DNA of 64,000 nt from assembly GCA_039000515.1 (NCBI GenBank), contig JBCFYV010000530.1:1-64000 (forward strand), in the 5' to 3' direction. This DNA comes from Timema cristinae (lineage: Eukaryota; Arthropoda; Insecta; Phasmatodea; Timematidae). The position numbers and the translations under genes were made by a program. Shown piece after piece: positions 10,863 through 20,232 of this stretch (positions within the stretch are counted from its first letter, which is position 1; every line of letters begins with the position of its first letter). The notes under the pieces were generated by a model. That model did no database searches. It was not told the DNA's origin and saw only the letters and a list, made by a program, of their open reading frames with translations.

Positions 10863-13742
10863 AAATACTTACTTACTTTGTGGCATAGGGAACAACAAAA
10901 GTTCATTAACTTTAATGGTTTTAAATATATTTTTCTTATCATCGGCTCTATGTCGGGGTCAATATTGTTAAAGTGCTATGACTGATCACTGAGTGCGTAA
11001 ATTAATCAGCTCTAGTAACTTGACTAGTTTCGATTCCCTGTTAGGTTGAAATTACTTAGTACTAGCGTGATACGAACTCGGCCAAGGTACAAGAGATTTT
11101 GAACATACAATAAGTGCGTTACAGAGTGTTAGTAACATTTACTTTCAGCTAAGAGCTTTTTTTTAAAAAAAAGTACTTGAAATATCAGAATAATTGCTAC
11201 ATTGTTATATAGAAATATTTATTGTATCTTAATTTGATATTATTTCTACAGTAAATAAAATAGTATTGCTACTCACCATTGTACTTAAATTAGTAGATAC
11301 AGATATCCTAAGCGCCAGTAATATGCATACCATTAAAAACTTAACCTTTACGACAAGCAGTTAAATAATCTATTATATATTTGAGTTCTTTGTGCGCCCT
11401 TTCTTTATATCGACCCATGCTTCACAAACTTGTTATTCACAAGGACATAAAATAATATTTTGTAAATACTTCTCCACCTCAAAATTTATACAATCCATTG
11501 GATTTTGTTCGGAAAGCAAAAAGGTCACATATTGTTAATTATATAAAAAGTAATCACCGTGGTACTTATTGTTCGAGACTCATACATTTCTTCAGAAACG
11601 AGTGCACTAACTGCGAGAATGCAACAGTTAAAATTAAAAGTAATCACATTTAACAAGCTAATAAAATAAAATTAACATTTTCCACACCTTGATTACCAAA
11701 AACTTAGTTCATTAACTTTTTGAAAAATAACTTATGCCAAAGTCCAATGAGAGTCAAATCCTAGACCGTAAAATAAAAACTAGTATATAAAATTATACTG
11801 AGAATGTCTCCAAATTACATTTTGACCAATTTTATTTAAAATAACTATGTTTGATATGAGCAGAAATGTTTATTTTTATTTATTATAATAGTGGATTAAA
11901 AATTCAATGTACAGTAGTTTTCATATACTTTGAATATTAACACTTATTACAAACGGTAGTGCTCAAGAATGAGAAAACCCAAGAAAGAATGTAAGATAAG
12001 AGTGAAGAATTTTACATGTTTTACTGCCTCAGGTAAATAAGGGCTAATGTCATAAAACTTTGTGTATGGAGAAGCAGTGGTTTTTTTCTTTGAAAATAAT
12101 GTATCACTAGAGTAATACTCTCATTGAAGTAAGTTGGGATCAACTATATTATTCACACAGCAGGAAGACTTTGTGAGTATTTTAGTTACTGAATATATTA
12201 AGATGTTTATATTTAATTACGCAAATTTTCATAATTGGACATTGACCCTTTTTATCCTAATGCACATGGTATTAATGTTTCTTTGAATCAAGAAGGTCAC
12301 AGAGATTAGCGTCACCCTCCACTGCCGCCTGCATTCCGATACAGCAGGTTAGCCAACGCTTGCAAAACGATACTAGCTTGTAAATGGGTAATGATCATAC
12401 TAACGGCACCTATTATCAGCTAAGACAACTAGTTGCAGAAGGAAAAGTTGTATTTAAACCCATGTATTTGACTAGTGTGTCAACTTTGGGAGTCGTTAGA
12501 GCTCAATAGCTTCGTGATTATTGAAGCTAACCCAAATTAAAAAATATGTCTAAAAAGAAAAAGAAATTATTCATTAAATAATATGTTAAAACAAATACTC
12601 TAGCTTAATTGTACAAAGAAAATAAATAAATCAATTAATAATTTTTGTTTTCCCCATTTAAAATGCATTGAAATGGAAACATTTTAATGAAAATATTTCA
12701 ATAACTATTTTTAGATAGTTTGAAATTCCATAAGAATTATGAAAGATGCCCAGATATGTTACTAAAATAAATAAAAAAACAACAATGTTGAATTATTAAA
12801 TATTTTTTTAAAAAACATTTTTTGTTTATAACCGTGCATTTATGGATAGGCACAGCTTTAAGTTAGCAATTTGTTTGGTTTCATGAAAAATATTGTCAAC
12901 AGTCAGACAGTGATAAAACTGTTTATTTAACCCTACAGTTTACGTATCTTATATCGATTGTTTGTGTAAAATCGATTCAGGTAATCTGATCACTTAGAAA
13001 GCGCTCTCGAGTTTTAAGAATCAAATAACGACTTGTTAATCCATTATTTATTTTTAAATTCATTTTAACTTAGTTTTTTATTATTTTTTAAAAATATGTT
13101 ATTGAAGTAATTGTGGAAATATTCAAACGTAGTCCTACCTTATAAAATGGAATGAACATATTGTAGTCGAAAATATGTTCGTAGATAATGGATATAAAAG
13201 AAAATAATAAAACATATTTAGGCATTATTGAGTTCACTATTTTCAATGTATGTTTGATTGTTATGCATGTTTTTAGTCTTTATTAAAAATATCCATTTGT
13301 ATGTTTTTTTCTGCTATTTTAATACAATAAAATATCCTTTAATGAGATTAAAGTTGATCAAAGGATAACTAGGCCTAATCTGTTTATTTCACATGATTTT
13401 TAGAAACTTAACCCATTCCAACAACACTTTAAAAATAACTAATAGACACTCAAATTTGATTGATTTGATTTTCCAAACAATAATATAAGTCTAGATTGTT
13501 TAATTTGGCTGGATTTTAACCCATATTTTGCGTGGGGGGCAGAGGGGTGTTGGGGTTGATTAAAATTGAAATCATGATTGAAATAAACCTTAATTCACAG
13601 TTTAAGCCTATATTTTGTAATGTAGGTCTATTTGTAAATCATTAAATTTTATAATGATTTGCTAGGATTCGGATTTGGATTCGAGATTCGAAAATAAAAT
13701 GTAGATCCGGATTCGAGAAATAGTGGTTTCGACCCATCTCTA

Positions 13743-13750
13743 GTTATTTA
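13743..13750. repeat. Right target-site duplication of the hAT-like element
   Basis: The 8-mer gttattta directly follows the right TIR and differs from the left copy only at its first base. Confidence 0.6.
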
Positions 13751-15888
13751 CATACAAAATTCCAAGTTTTCTAACAAAGTCTCATATTTTTATACAAAAT
13801 TTGCTTGTTTTATGCCCTAGAACCTGCCCTCTCCCAAAAATATTGAAAATATGTTAGATTATATCTACATTAGAACCACCCAGATTCAACAGTTCATCTG
13901 TTCCAAAAATACATTTCCTCTCAAGTTTAACTGAGTTTGATCCAGAGCTGCCTTCTCCACTACTGATTTTATTCCAAAACATGCCTCTGCTTTTCCCAAA
14001 ATCTAACTTAGTGTGCAGCCATTACAGTAGTCATTCCAAAAGCTGCTTTCTATCCATAGCACTCTAAATAGTATACAAACTACTATGTTTTGTCATTACT
14101 TTACTGAACATTACCTGGCATTTCATTTTCTTCAAATAGAAGTGGTTCTTTTTCAGGTTTCCTGTAATTTTTAAATGTAAACAATTATTTTTTTATGTAG
14201 AGAAAAGATGTTGACAGCTGTGTGAGGTTGTGTTACTAATTATTTTGAGATTTGATTTGTTTATTTAATAATTGAAGAAATTCAAAGAGTGAATACTATA
14301 TATTCGGGAAAACATACAGCGAAGGTGGATAGAACATTAAAAGGAATAAACACAATATGGTTTTTTACAAAGAAATGTAACACTGTTAACACCTTACATT
14401 ACTGCCATTGGACAAAGAGACAGCCATTACTCTTTGGGTGGATAAGTAGGAAGTGTACTCCGAGCAACCAGTGGCCACGCTTTAGCTGAATGGAACAACT
14501 TTGTTTGACCATCTCCCCAATCTCTAGGTACAGGATAGTTTACCCGAGAATAGTAATGCCACCCTCCTAGGCGTCCAGATGAGAGATCACAAGCGAATCT
14601 AGCTGAGGATAAGCTTGAAGTAAATTTGAAATAGGTAGGAGAACATTAATATATGACTTTAGTGCCAACAATAATCATTATTTGGTGGTGGGAAATATTA
14701 ATAGTTTAGTGATACCACCAACGTGGAGCTTCAATGCAGATGATATAGCTGAATATGTTTTACTGTCTATAACTTTGGTTGTAAAAATATGGCTATTTAT
14801 AGACTAAAGACGCAAAGTGGGTTTGAGGGCTTTGAAGGTAGTCCTGGAGGAGATTTGTGGTTGACAGTCTAAATATTGAAGATACAGGAAGCTGGAAACA
14901 TTAGCTTGAATATGGGGAAGAGGTGACTAGTGCTTTTGAGAAAGGTATCGAGTGTGTTGGTCCAAATTCAATGCACAGCAAGAGCCCTCCTGAAACTGGG
15001 ATTCTGACATCACTAGCAGCACCCTGTGGTATTGACAATGTATCCCCAGTACACCCTCCATAGCCAAACTGGTCGTTTGCGTTGGGGTGGATGAGTCCCG
15101 GGATCCAAAGCTACAAACCTTCCCTTTTAGGACTTGTGGCGAGTGCTTCGCGAAGAATGTAAGTTACAAGTTCCTGAGGTTCTCACAACAGCTCTGGATA
15201 GGTGGTATGAGTGGGTCCTTTGCTTTGAGTGCCAATCTGGGGTAGTAGGTGGGTGCGAAGGACGAGAGCGACACCTCCCTCTGGTTCGTTGGGATCAGTG
15301 GAGGAGGGAAGGGACACTTAAACCTAGTATGACTTTGTAAAATGGCATGTCTAGAGAAACCCTTGGCTCTGAGCATAGGCTGGGGAAAATATCCAAAAAT
15401 GCTCCATCCATGCCAAAGTTGTTTTCTAACAACAATCATGGCTGCAACTAAAATAAATCTGACAAGCAATCTAAAAGGCGATGTTGTAGTAGGGAAAGAG
15501 AGTAAAATATGGAGAAAGGGAGCAAACGCTAAGAATCTATACCAGAGTCTAGTCAAGTTCAGGGGCGGCTGCCTGGGACGTCGGCTTGAGGGGGCGCCAA
15601 ACAAATCACCAAAATAACCTAACATACATTTGTAATGATATGAAAATAATTTCCAAGCTCCACAGCTCCAAACCTAACGTAACCTTGGCGCAACAGTGGA
15701 GTTGCTAAGCATAACACTCAAATAAGTTTTGATACTAACATGAAATTTGACATAGTGATATAATTTTTTTGGTCAATAATATTTGATATAATGTCACTAT
15801 TTCAAAGTTAACTTACATCCGCCAACTTTAAAAAAACGGCGCCCTAGAACGGTATTTTGCAATTATTTCTTTAACCGTTCGGAGCCAC
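13751..15888. other. No recognised gene; GC content rises after 14.3 kb
   Basis: From about 14290 to 15640 the base composition is less AT-rich and short ORFs appear on both strands, up to about 150 codons. None shows a domain, splice pattern or repeat I recognise. A ggcgcc word near 15590 and another near 15839 in inverted context may be ends of a small element, but this is weak. Confidence 0.4.
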
Positions 15889-15907
15889 ACATACGTGCAT
15901 TACATAC

Positions 15908-15935
15908 GGAGCAGCGGGAGGGAACCCAACAACAT
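15908..15935 (+). repeat. 5' copy of 28-nt direct repeat flanking the retroelement
   Basis: Matches 18036-18063 at 23 of 28 positions. The five differences are all transitions, four of them G here and A in the downstream copy. It probably marks the short terminal redundancy or leader of the element. Confidence 0.55.
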
Positions 15936-15979
15936 GAAAGAAATTAAGACGACTCTACCCTGGAGACCATAGGTCATGA

Positions 15980-16729
15980 ACCATAACTCGCCATAGAAAG
16001 ACGCCGCCAACACCAGAGGCCGGGCTACTTCCTCCAGTCACAGAAGAAGATCTGTGGGTATGGCTGGAGGAGGACCCGGATTACGCAGCCTGGCAACCTC
16101 AACTGGTAGACAATGCTCCGGCACTGGAGCCCGAGGAAGTCCTAACACCGCTGGAGTCAGGCACGGAACCACCGGACGACGAGCTACCAGACATCGAGAC
16201 ACTCACCGCCTGGGTAGAAGAAACATTTGCCGCTCTCAGAGAACCACCGGCCCCTGAGACAGACTCTCTAGCAACACTCATCCAGGAGCTCGGCATTGAC
16301 GTCATAGATGAAGAAGAGGAGATACCACTCCCAGCCAGTCCAGCTCGACTAGAGGGCCCACGCGACTCGGGCGACCCGATGGACGTGATGGACGACCCCG
16401 GAGAATCGGACTACTCCCATAGTATAGGAACCCGACGCACCAAGAATAGCGCCACTGGAGCAGTGCCACTACACGTCCGTCGTGGTTGCCCCCCTACAAC
16501 CAGTCACCATCAGAGACAGAACATTATTCAACAACTTACGACGGGGAGTCTCGCTTCCCAGACCGTTCGAGGCTCCCCACAACTTCCAACGCACAAGACC
16601 ATCAGACATCATAAACATCGTCATCAACGACTGGGTGAACAGTGGGTTGCTGATACAAGAGAGCTGTACAGACGCCTTTCCCCTGTTCCTGATACCCAAA
16701 AGAAACGGGGGAATACGAGTCATCCATGA
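15980..16729 (+). CDS. Acidic gag-like open frame overlapping the RT
   Basis: Open for 250 codons after a stop at 15977-15979, with no ATG near its beginning; the first in-frame ATG found is at 16379. From about 16020 to 16440 it encodes a very acidic, Pro- and Trp-containing protein with segments such as VTEEDLWVWLEEDPDY, PPDDELPDIETLTAW and ELGIDVIDEEEEIPLP, resembling an ORF1 or gag-like product. After about 16480 the frame stays open, but the recognisable RT similarity is in the next frame. The RT start therefore overlaps this frame by up to about 250 nt. That could mean a programmed frameshift in the ancestor or simply decay. No zinc knuckle is visible. Function unknown; its position before RT suggests a structural or RNA-binding role. 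Confidence 0.5.
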   Translation, partial: TITRHRKTPPTPEAGLLPPVTEEDLWVWLEEDPDYAAWQPQLVDNAPALEPEEVLTPLESGTEPPDDELPDIETLTAWVEETFAALREPPAPETDSLATLIQELGIDVIDEEEEIPLPASPARLEGPRDSGDPMDVMDDPGESDYSHSIGTRRTKNSATGAVPLHVRRGCPPTTSHHQRQNIIQQLTTGSLASQTVRGSPQLPTHKTIRHHKHRHQRLGEQWVADTRELYRRLSPVPDTQKKRGNTSHP

Positions 16730-17837
16730 CTTCTCCCCGTTGATGGGAGTATATCAACACTCCGGAGTTCAGCTTTCTGTCCGCGGGCGCAGCTCTCAGG
16801 ACGATCCCGGCCAGCCACTTCACCATCAAGATCGACCTGCGTAGTGGCTTCTACCACCTGCCATTGACCCCAGAATGCCGCAAGTTCGCTGGAGTCTACT
16901 ACATGGGAGTCAAGTACTGCTTCACTAGACTACCGATGGCCACGCACTGGCTCCCTTTAGGCTCCAGCGGACCATAGAGGAGGCAGTCAGAGCCATCGAA
17001 GACTGGCTGCCTGGGGTCTCAGGGATAATCTACCTAGATGACCTGCTTTTCACCACCGACAACGCCGACATTCTTCTCGCCGTGCCAGTACTTCTAGCCG
17101 AGATGGGACTCCAACTATACTTCTAGAAGTCCGTCCTGACCCGACTCAAGAAATCTAGTACTTGGGCTTCTACGTGCACACAGTCTCCCAGACGCTTCAC
17201 ATTACACCGGCAGCATCTAAAAGGCTCAACAACTGTGCAAGCAGGTCCCCGAGCTCTCCCAGAAAGACAGAGCCAGAGTCGCGGGCTATATCAGCTGGCT
17301 GGGCTACAACCTAAGGTGGCCCAGCTACGCTACAGCGCAGATACACCGCGGCTCGGGGACCTGGGCTACCAGACTTATATTAAAACGAGCATTTGGACCG
17401 TGTGCACGTGGGGGCCCAACTACAGACCAACAGGGACGGTCTTCGCAGACGCGACTCCACACTCCATCTCAGGCTAGTGCCCAGACCCTCCATCCTACTG
17501 GGCAAGGTTCATCAGGGACCGCCTCGAAATCAACCGAGCAGAGATCACAGCTGTCCTGGTGACCATCAACTGGCACGCCGAGAAGCACCCTGACTAGAAC
17601 ATCCGACTTGGGACGGACAACACCACCGTCTTCCACTCTCTGATACCAGGGAACCCAGAAGTCTGCGCACTTCACTTCAAGACCTTCCACCATCTTCGGA
17701 AGCGTGAAGTGTCAGTCTTCTTGATTCCTCCCGAGCTGAACCCAGCTGACGTCGCGTCCCAAGCCATACTACGAGACTTACAACAGGACATCAACGAAAA
17801 CGATGAGCTACAGGACCCAGCCATCTACGTCAGATAA
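16440..17837 (+). pseudogene. Reverse transcriptase-RNase H, frameshifted
   Basis: The RT begins in one frame (segments NDWVNSGLL and FPLFLIPKRNGGIRVIHDF, about 16630-16735). It continues after a frame change with IKIDLRSGFYHLPL (about 16828-16870), then the polymerase box YLDD at 17031-17042. The connection region has in-frame stops. The RNase H shows FADAT (17442-17456), an Asn-Arg-Ala-Glu stretch (about 17532-17543), GTDNTT (about 17613) and NPAD (17739-17750), giving all four acidic residues expected of an active-type RNase H. The frame stops at 17835. At least three frame changes and several stops make this copy dead. No integrase domain follows. The RT is LTR- or DIRS-like rather than LINE-like, because RNase H is directly joined and no endonuclease is seen. 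Confidence 0.75.
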
Positions 17838-17899
17838 ATATGTAAATTGTGTTTATATTTTCTATAAAACATGTACGTTTCAATTGTATCCTACCCTGA

Positions 17900-17905
17900 A
17901 ATAAA
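17900..17905 (+). terminator. Polyadenylation signal AATAAA after the RT-RNase H frame
   Basis: AATAAA lies 63 nt after the stop codon, in a good position for the pol transcript. It comes before the TATA box, the reverse of the usual order within an LTR. Confidence 0.5.
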
Positions 17906-17998
17906 GAAACGGACCCTTAAAGAAGCCCGGGTCTCCCTCTCACTCTTCGGCGAGTACTAAAGGACCTTAACGCGCCTTCGTATCGGCGCCTCAGCCAG

Positions 17999-18006
17999 TA
18001 TAAAAG
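17999..18006 (+). promoter_or_regulatory. TATA box in the 3' terminal region of the retroelement
   Basis: TATAAAAG, followed about 30 nt later by the conserved 28-nt repeat. This fits a promoter whose transcript would start at or near the repeat and read into a downstream copy. Confidence 0.45.
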
Positions 18007-18035
18007 CGAGTTGAGACAATCCTCAGGACTCAGTT

Positions 18036-18063
18036 GGAACAGCGGAAGAAAACCCAATAACAT
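18036..18063 (+). repeat. 3' copy of 28-nt direct repeat flanking the retroelement
   Basis: The partner of 15908-15935. It lies 30 nt after the TATA box at 17999-18006, about where a transcript would start. Confidence 0.55.
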
Positions 18064-18098
18064 TATGTAACGTACATTACATACGTGCATTACATACG

Positions 18099-18597
18099 TA
18101 TATCACATGCGTACATCAAATACTGTGACCAACTATCCCCACATAAATAACACACAGAGGTAAGCGCAAGAGAGTTATCAGTTTACTGATAAAAAACATG
18201 GTACAACTAAATGAGGGAGCGGCGCTTAATAGTAATAGCAATAAAGGTAAGCCTGAAGGGCTATAAGGCACAATGGACACCGCCAGGGCCTGAAGAGCAT
18301 TACAACAACAACAACATCATCAGCCGGTTCCATGTACTTTAGACGGCCCCAAAATGGCCTTATCAGAGAAAAGCATAAAAATCTAATAAATTGGTCTCCT
18401 GATACACAAAAACAAATAATATAAGATGTCTACCATCAGCATGGGCAGAGAGCCTACGCCTGTTCAAGGTGCGAAACATTTAGTGAATCAAGGGCACAAG
18501 TCCCTAACCTAAATGAAGGCACCAACATTAACCTAATTTATTTGACATAATATAAAGTCCAACATTAGTAAGACAACCTAATCAATTCAATAACAAT
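18099..18597. other. No gene seen
   Basis: Mixed-composition DNA with a short palindrome (ttatcagt/actgataa near 18176-18193). No gene supported. Confidence 0.4.
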
Positions 18598-18828
18598 CAG
18601 GAGGTGACCTAGTGGTCTAGGGGTCCTCGGTCCCGGCAAAGATTTATCTGAATACCAAACCCTTCCTTCACCTCTGACAAGACATCTTGTGAATGTGAGG
18701 AATGCCAGGCCTCCACCGTGGTTCGGATTCCACGTTAAACTGTAGGTCCTTCATTTCATCTCATATCACCCTACCATTACACATTAGCGTAAGTGCGTAT
18801 AACCCGAACGGGTAGTAAGACGCGGTGC

Positions 18829-18873
<45 letters not shown>
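18598..18873 (+). repeat. SINE with tRNA-like head and (AAT)n tail
   Basis: The head has box A-like GACCTAGTGGTCTAGGGG (about 18605) and box B-like GGTTCGGATTCC (about 18720). The 3' part ends in a conserved block, GTAAGACGCGGTGCTAATAA, and then 12 or more AAT units. The block contains a small hairpin, CCCGAACGGG. The same 3' block occurs at 58500-58556 behind a different head and, reversed, at 60325-60497. Such shared tails usually serve recognition by a partner LINE. Confidence 0.8.
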
Positions 18874-18879
<6 letters not shown>

Positions 18880-19535
18880 TCAGATGCCTACAGTAAATAT
18901 AAGCACTAGCCGGCTCGCGGCCCCACATTTACCCAACCTTGAAACAAAGCAAGGTGGTAAATATAAACTGATTACAAACATTAAAGACACCAAAATATTA
19001 AGGAGACCAAAAATTTTTTTAGTAAAAATCCCCTTAGGGCGACGTTGCAAAAAAACACTTTTCCCGAGAAATATAAATGGAATTTTGAAAGATAGAAATT
19101 TACCCCAAATTAAATTTAGAAATAGCTCCACCTTTATAAATAGGTATTTACCTTGAAACCCAGAGTAAAATTTGGTGCCTATCCTATATTTTGGGTTCAA
19201 ACCTTTAATACACACGAAAATCATGTTTCTCTTTGCGCGGAGTAAAGGAGAAGGGATTTCGAGAAGGATCTAAAGGCCCTGGCCTTTGGGTTACTGCAAA
19301 AAGAACAACATGAATTTTTCTGAAGCGCGCGCCGCTCACTCTTTTCTTGTTGTCAGGGGCGAAGAGGAGGGAGACCCCCCGACACAGCCAGTGGCGGGGC
19401 CTCGAACTTCGAAAACAGTTAACGCGGATTTTGGGGTGAAGTGCATCCGGTTTTTTGGGGACGAGTCGAACGTTTAACGGGGGGTGGTTTGGGTAGTGTT
19501 ACACTTCTTCTTGCCCATGTTGTAAAAAGGGTTTA

Positions 19536-20232
19536 CAATAGTACATTACACGCGTACATTACGGCATATTTACCCGGAAATTGATGTTACACCGTGTAAC
19601 GAAAGTGTAATGTACCTTGAATTTACGCGTTAATGTACGCTGTAATCACGCGGAATGTACCGTGTAATGTACGCGTGTAATATACCGTGTAATATACCTG
19701 TAATATACGCGTTTAAAACTGGGTGTTATGTACTTTAAATGAACCATGAAGTACCGGACTACGTGTGTAATACATGTTTTTTAACGTACCTTGAATGTAA
19801 TAATAATTACGTGTGTAATGTACGTTTAACTACTTTTTAAGCACGCGTGTAATGTCACTGAAACTACTGGAACGAAAGTGGTAATGTATACTGAAACGAC
19901 GCGTGTAATGTACGCGTGTTATGTACGCATGAAATGATGGGGTTTAAACGCGTAATCCCAGCGTGAAATGCACGCTTCAATCATTGTAATGTACCGTGTA
20001 ATGTAGGGTGTGTAATGTACTATGTAACGTAGCGTGTAATGTACCGTGAAAATGCCCCGGTTAATGTACCGTGTAACACGCGGTAATGTACGCTGTAAGC
20101 ACGCGGTAAGTACGCGGTAATCTACACGGAATGTTGGTGTAATGTTGGTTAATTCCCTTTAATCTACACTGTAATGACCCCTAATGTACGAGTGTAATTA
20201 CCGTGTAAACAAGATGTGAGTAAGCTGTAATT
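19536..20232. repeat. Minisatellite, about 11-13 bp unit (TGTAATGTACGCG)
   Basis: Dozens of degenerate copies of a TGTAATGTACGCG or CGTGTAATGTACC unit. The reverse complement of its core (gtacattaca) is present in the flanks of the retroelement at 15889-15908 and 18070-18098, so the array and the element ends are related. Confidence 0.85.

Larger units (their letters stand above)
8560..13742. mobile_element. hAT-like DNA transposon, non-autonomous or gutted
   Basis: The left end TAGAGATGGGCC (8560) and the right end GACCCATCTCTA (ending 13742) form an inverted repeat with 10 perfect terminal bases. Flanking 8-mers are attattta (8552-8559) and gttattta (13743-13750), a target duplication with 7 of 8 matching. 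An 8-bp duplication and a TAGAGATGGG terminus are typical of the hAT superfamily. Both subterminal regions repeat the word CGAATCC/GGATTCG several times (8581-8650 and 13660-13725), as expected for transposase binding sites. The 5.2 kb interior is AT-rich. I found no transposase with a BED finger or a hAT dimerisation domain, only SINE insertions and an internal tandem repeat. Either it is a large non-autonomous element or its gene is beyond recognition. Confidence 0.75.
15889..18098 (+). mobile_element. Compact retroelement: acidic ORF plus RT-RNase H, no integrase seen
   Basis: A GC-richer island of 2.2 kb bounded by two features. The 20-mer acatacgtgcattacatacg is identical at 15889-15908 and 18079-18098. 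Inside it, a 28-nt direct repeat (15908-15935 and 18036-18063) matches at 23 of 28 positions. Between lie an acidic gag-like frame, then reverse transcriptase and RNase H in overlapping or shifted frames, a stop at 17835-17837, AATAAA at 17900 and a TATA box at 17999. No integrase, tyrosine recombinase, protease or endonuclease is visible before the polyA signal. The RNase H has the FADAT-x(n)-E-x(n)-TDN-x(n)-NPAD layout seen in hepadnavirus-type and some tyrosine-recombinase retroelements. The family is undetermined. Confidence 0.65.

Noticed and set aside
15164..15625. 153-codon minus-strand ORF and the 91-codon plus-strand ORF over it
   Set aside because: Neither shows a domain, homology I recognise or exon signals. 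Both strands being open is a composition effect.
15550..15850. Pair of ggcgcc-containing segments as terminal repeats of a small element
   Set aside because: The match is only about 7 bases and no target duplication is visible.
19536..20232. CRISPR-like or telomere-like array
   Set aside because: Units are short, degenerate and lack unique spacers. It is a simple minisatellite in a eukaryotic context.
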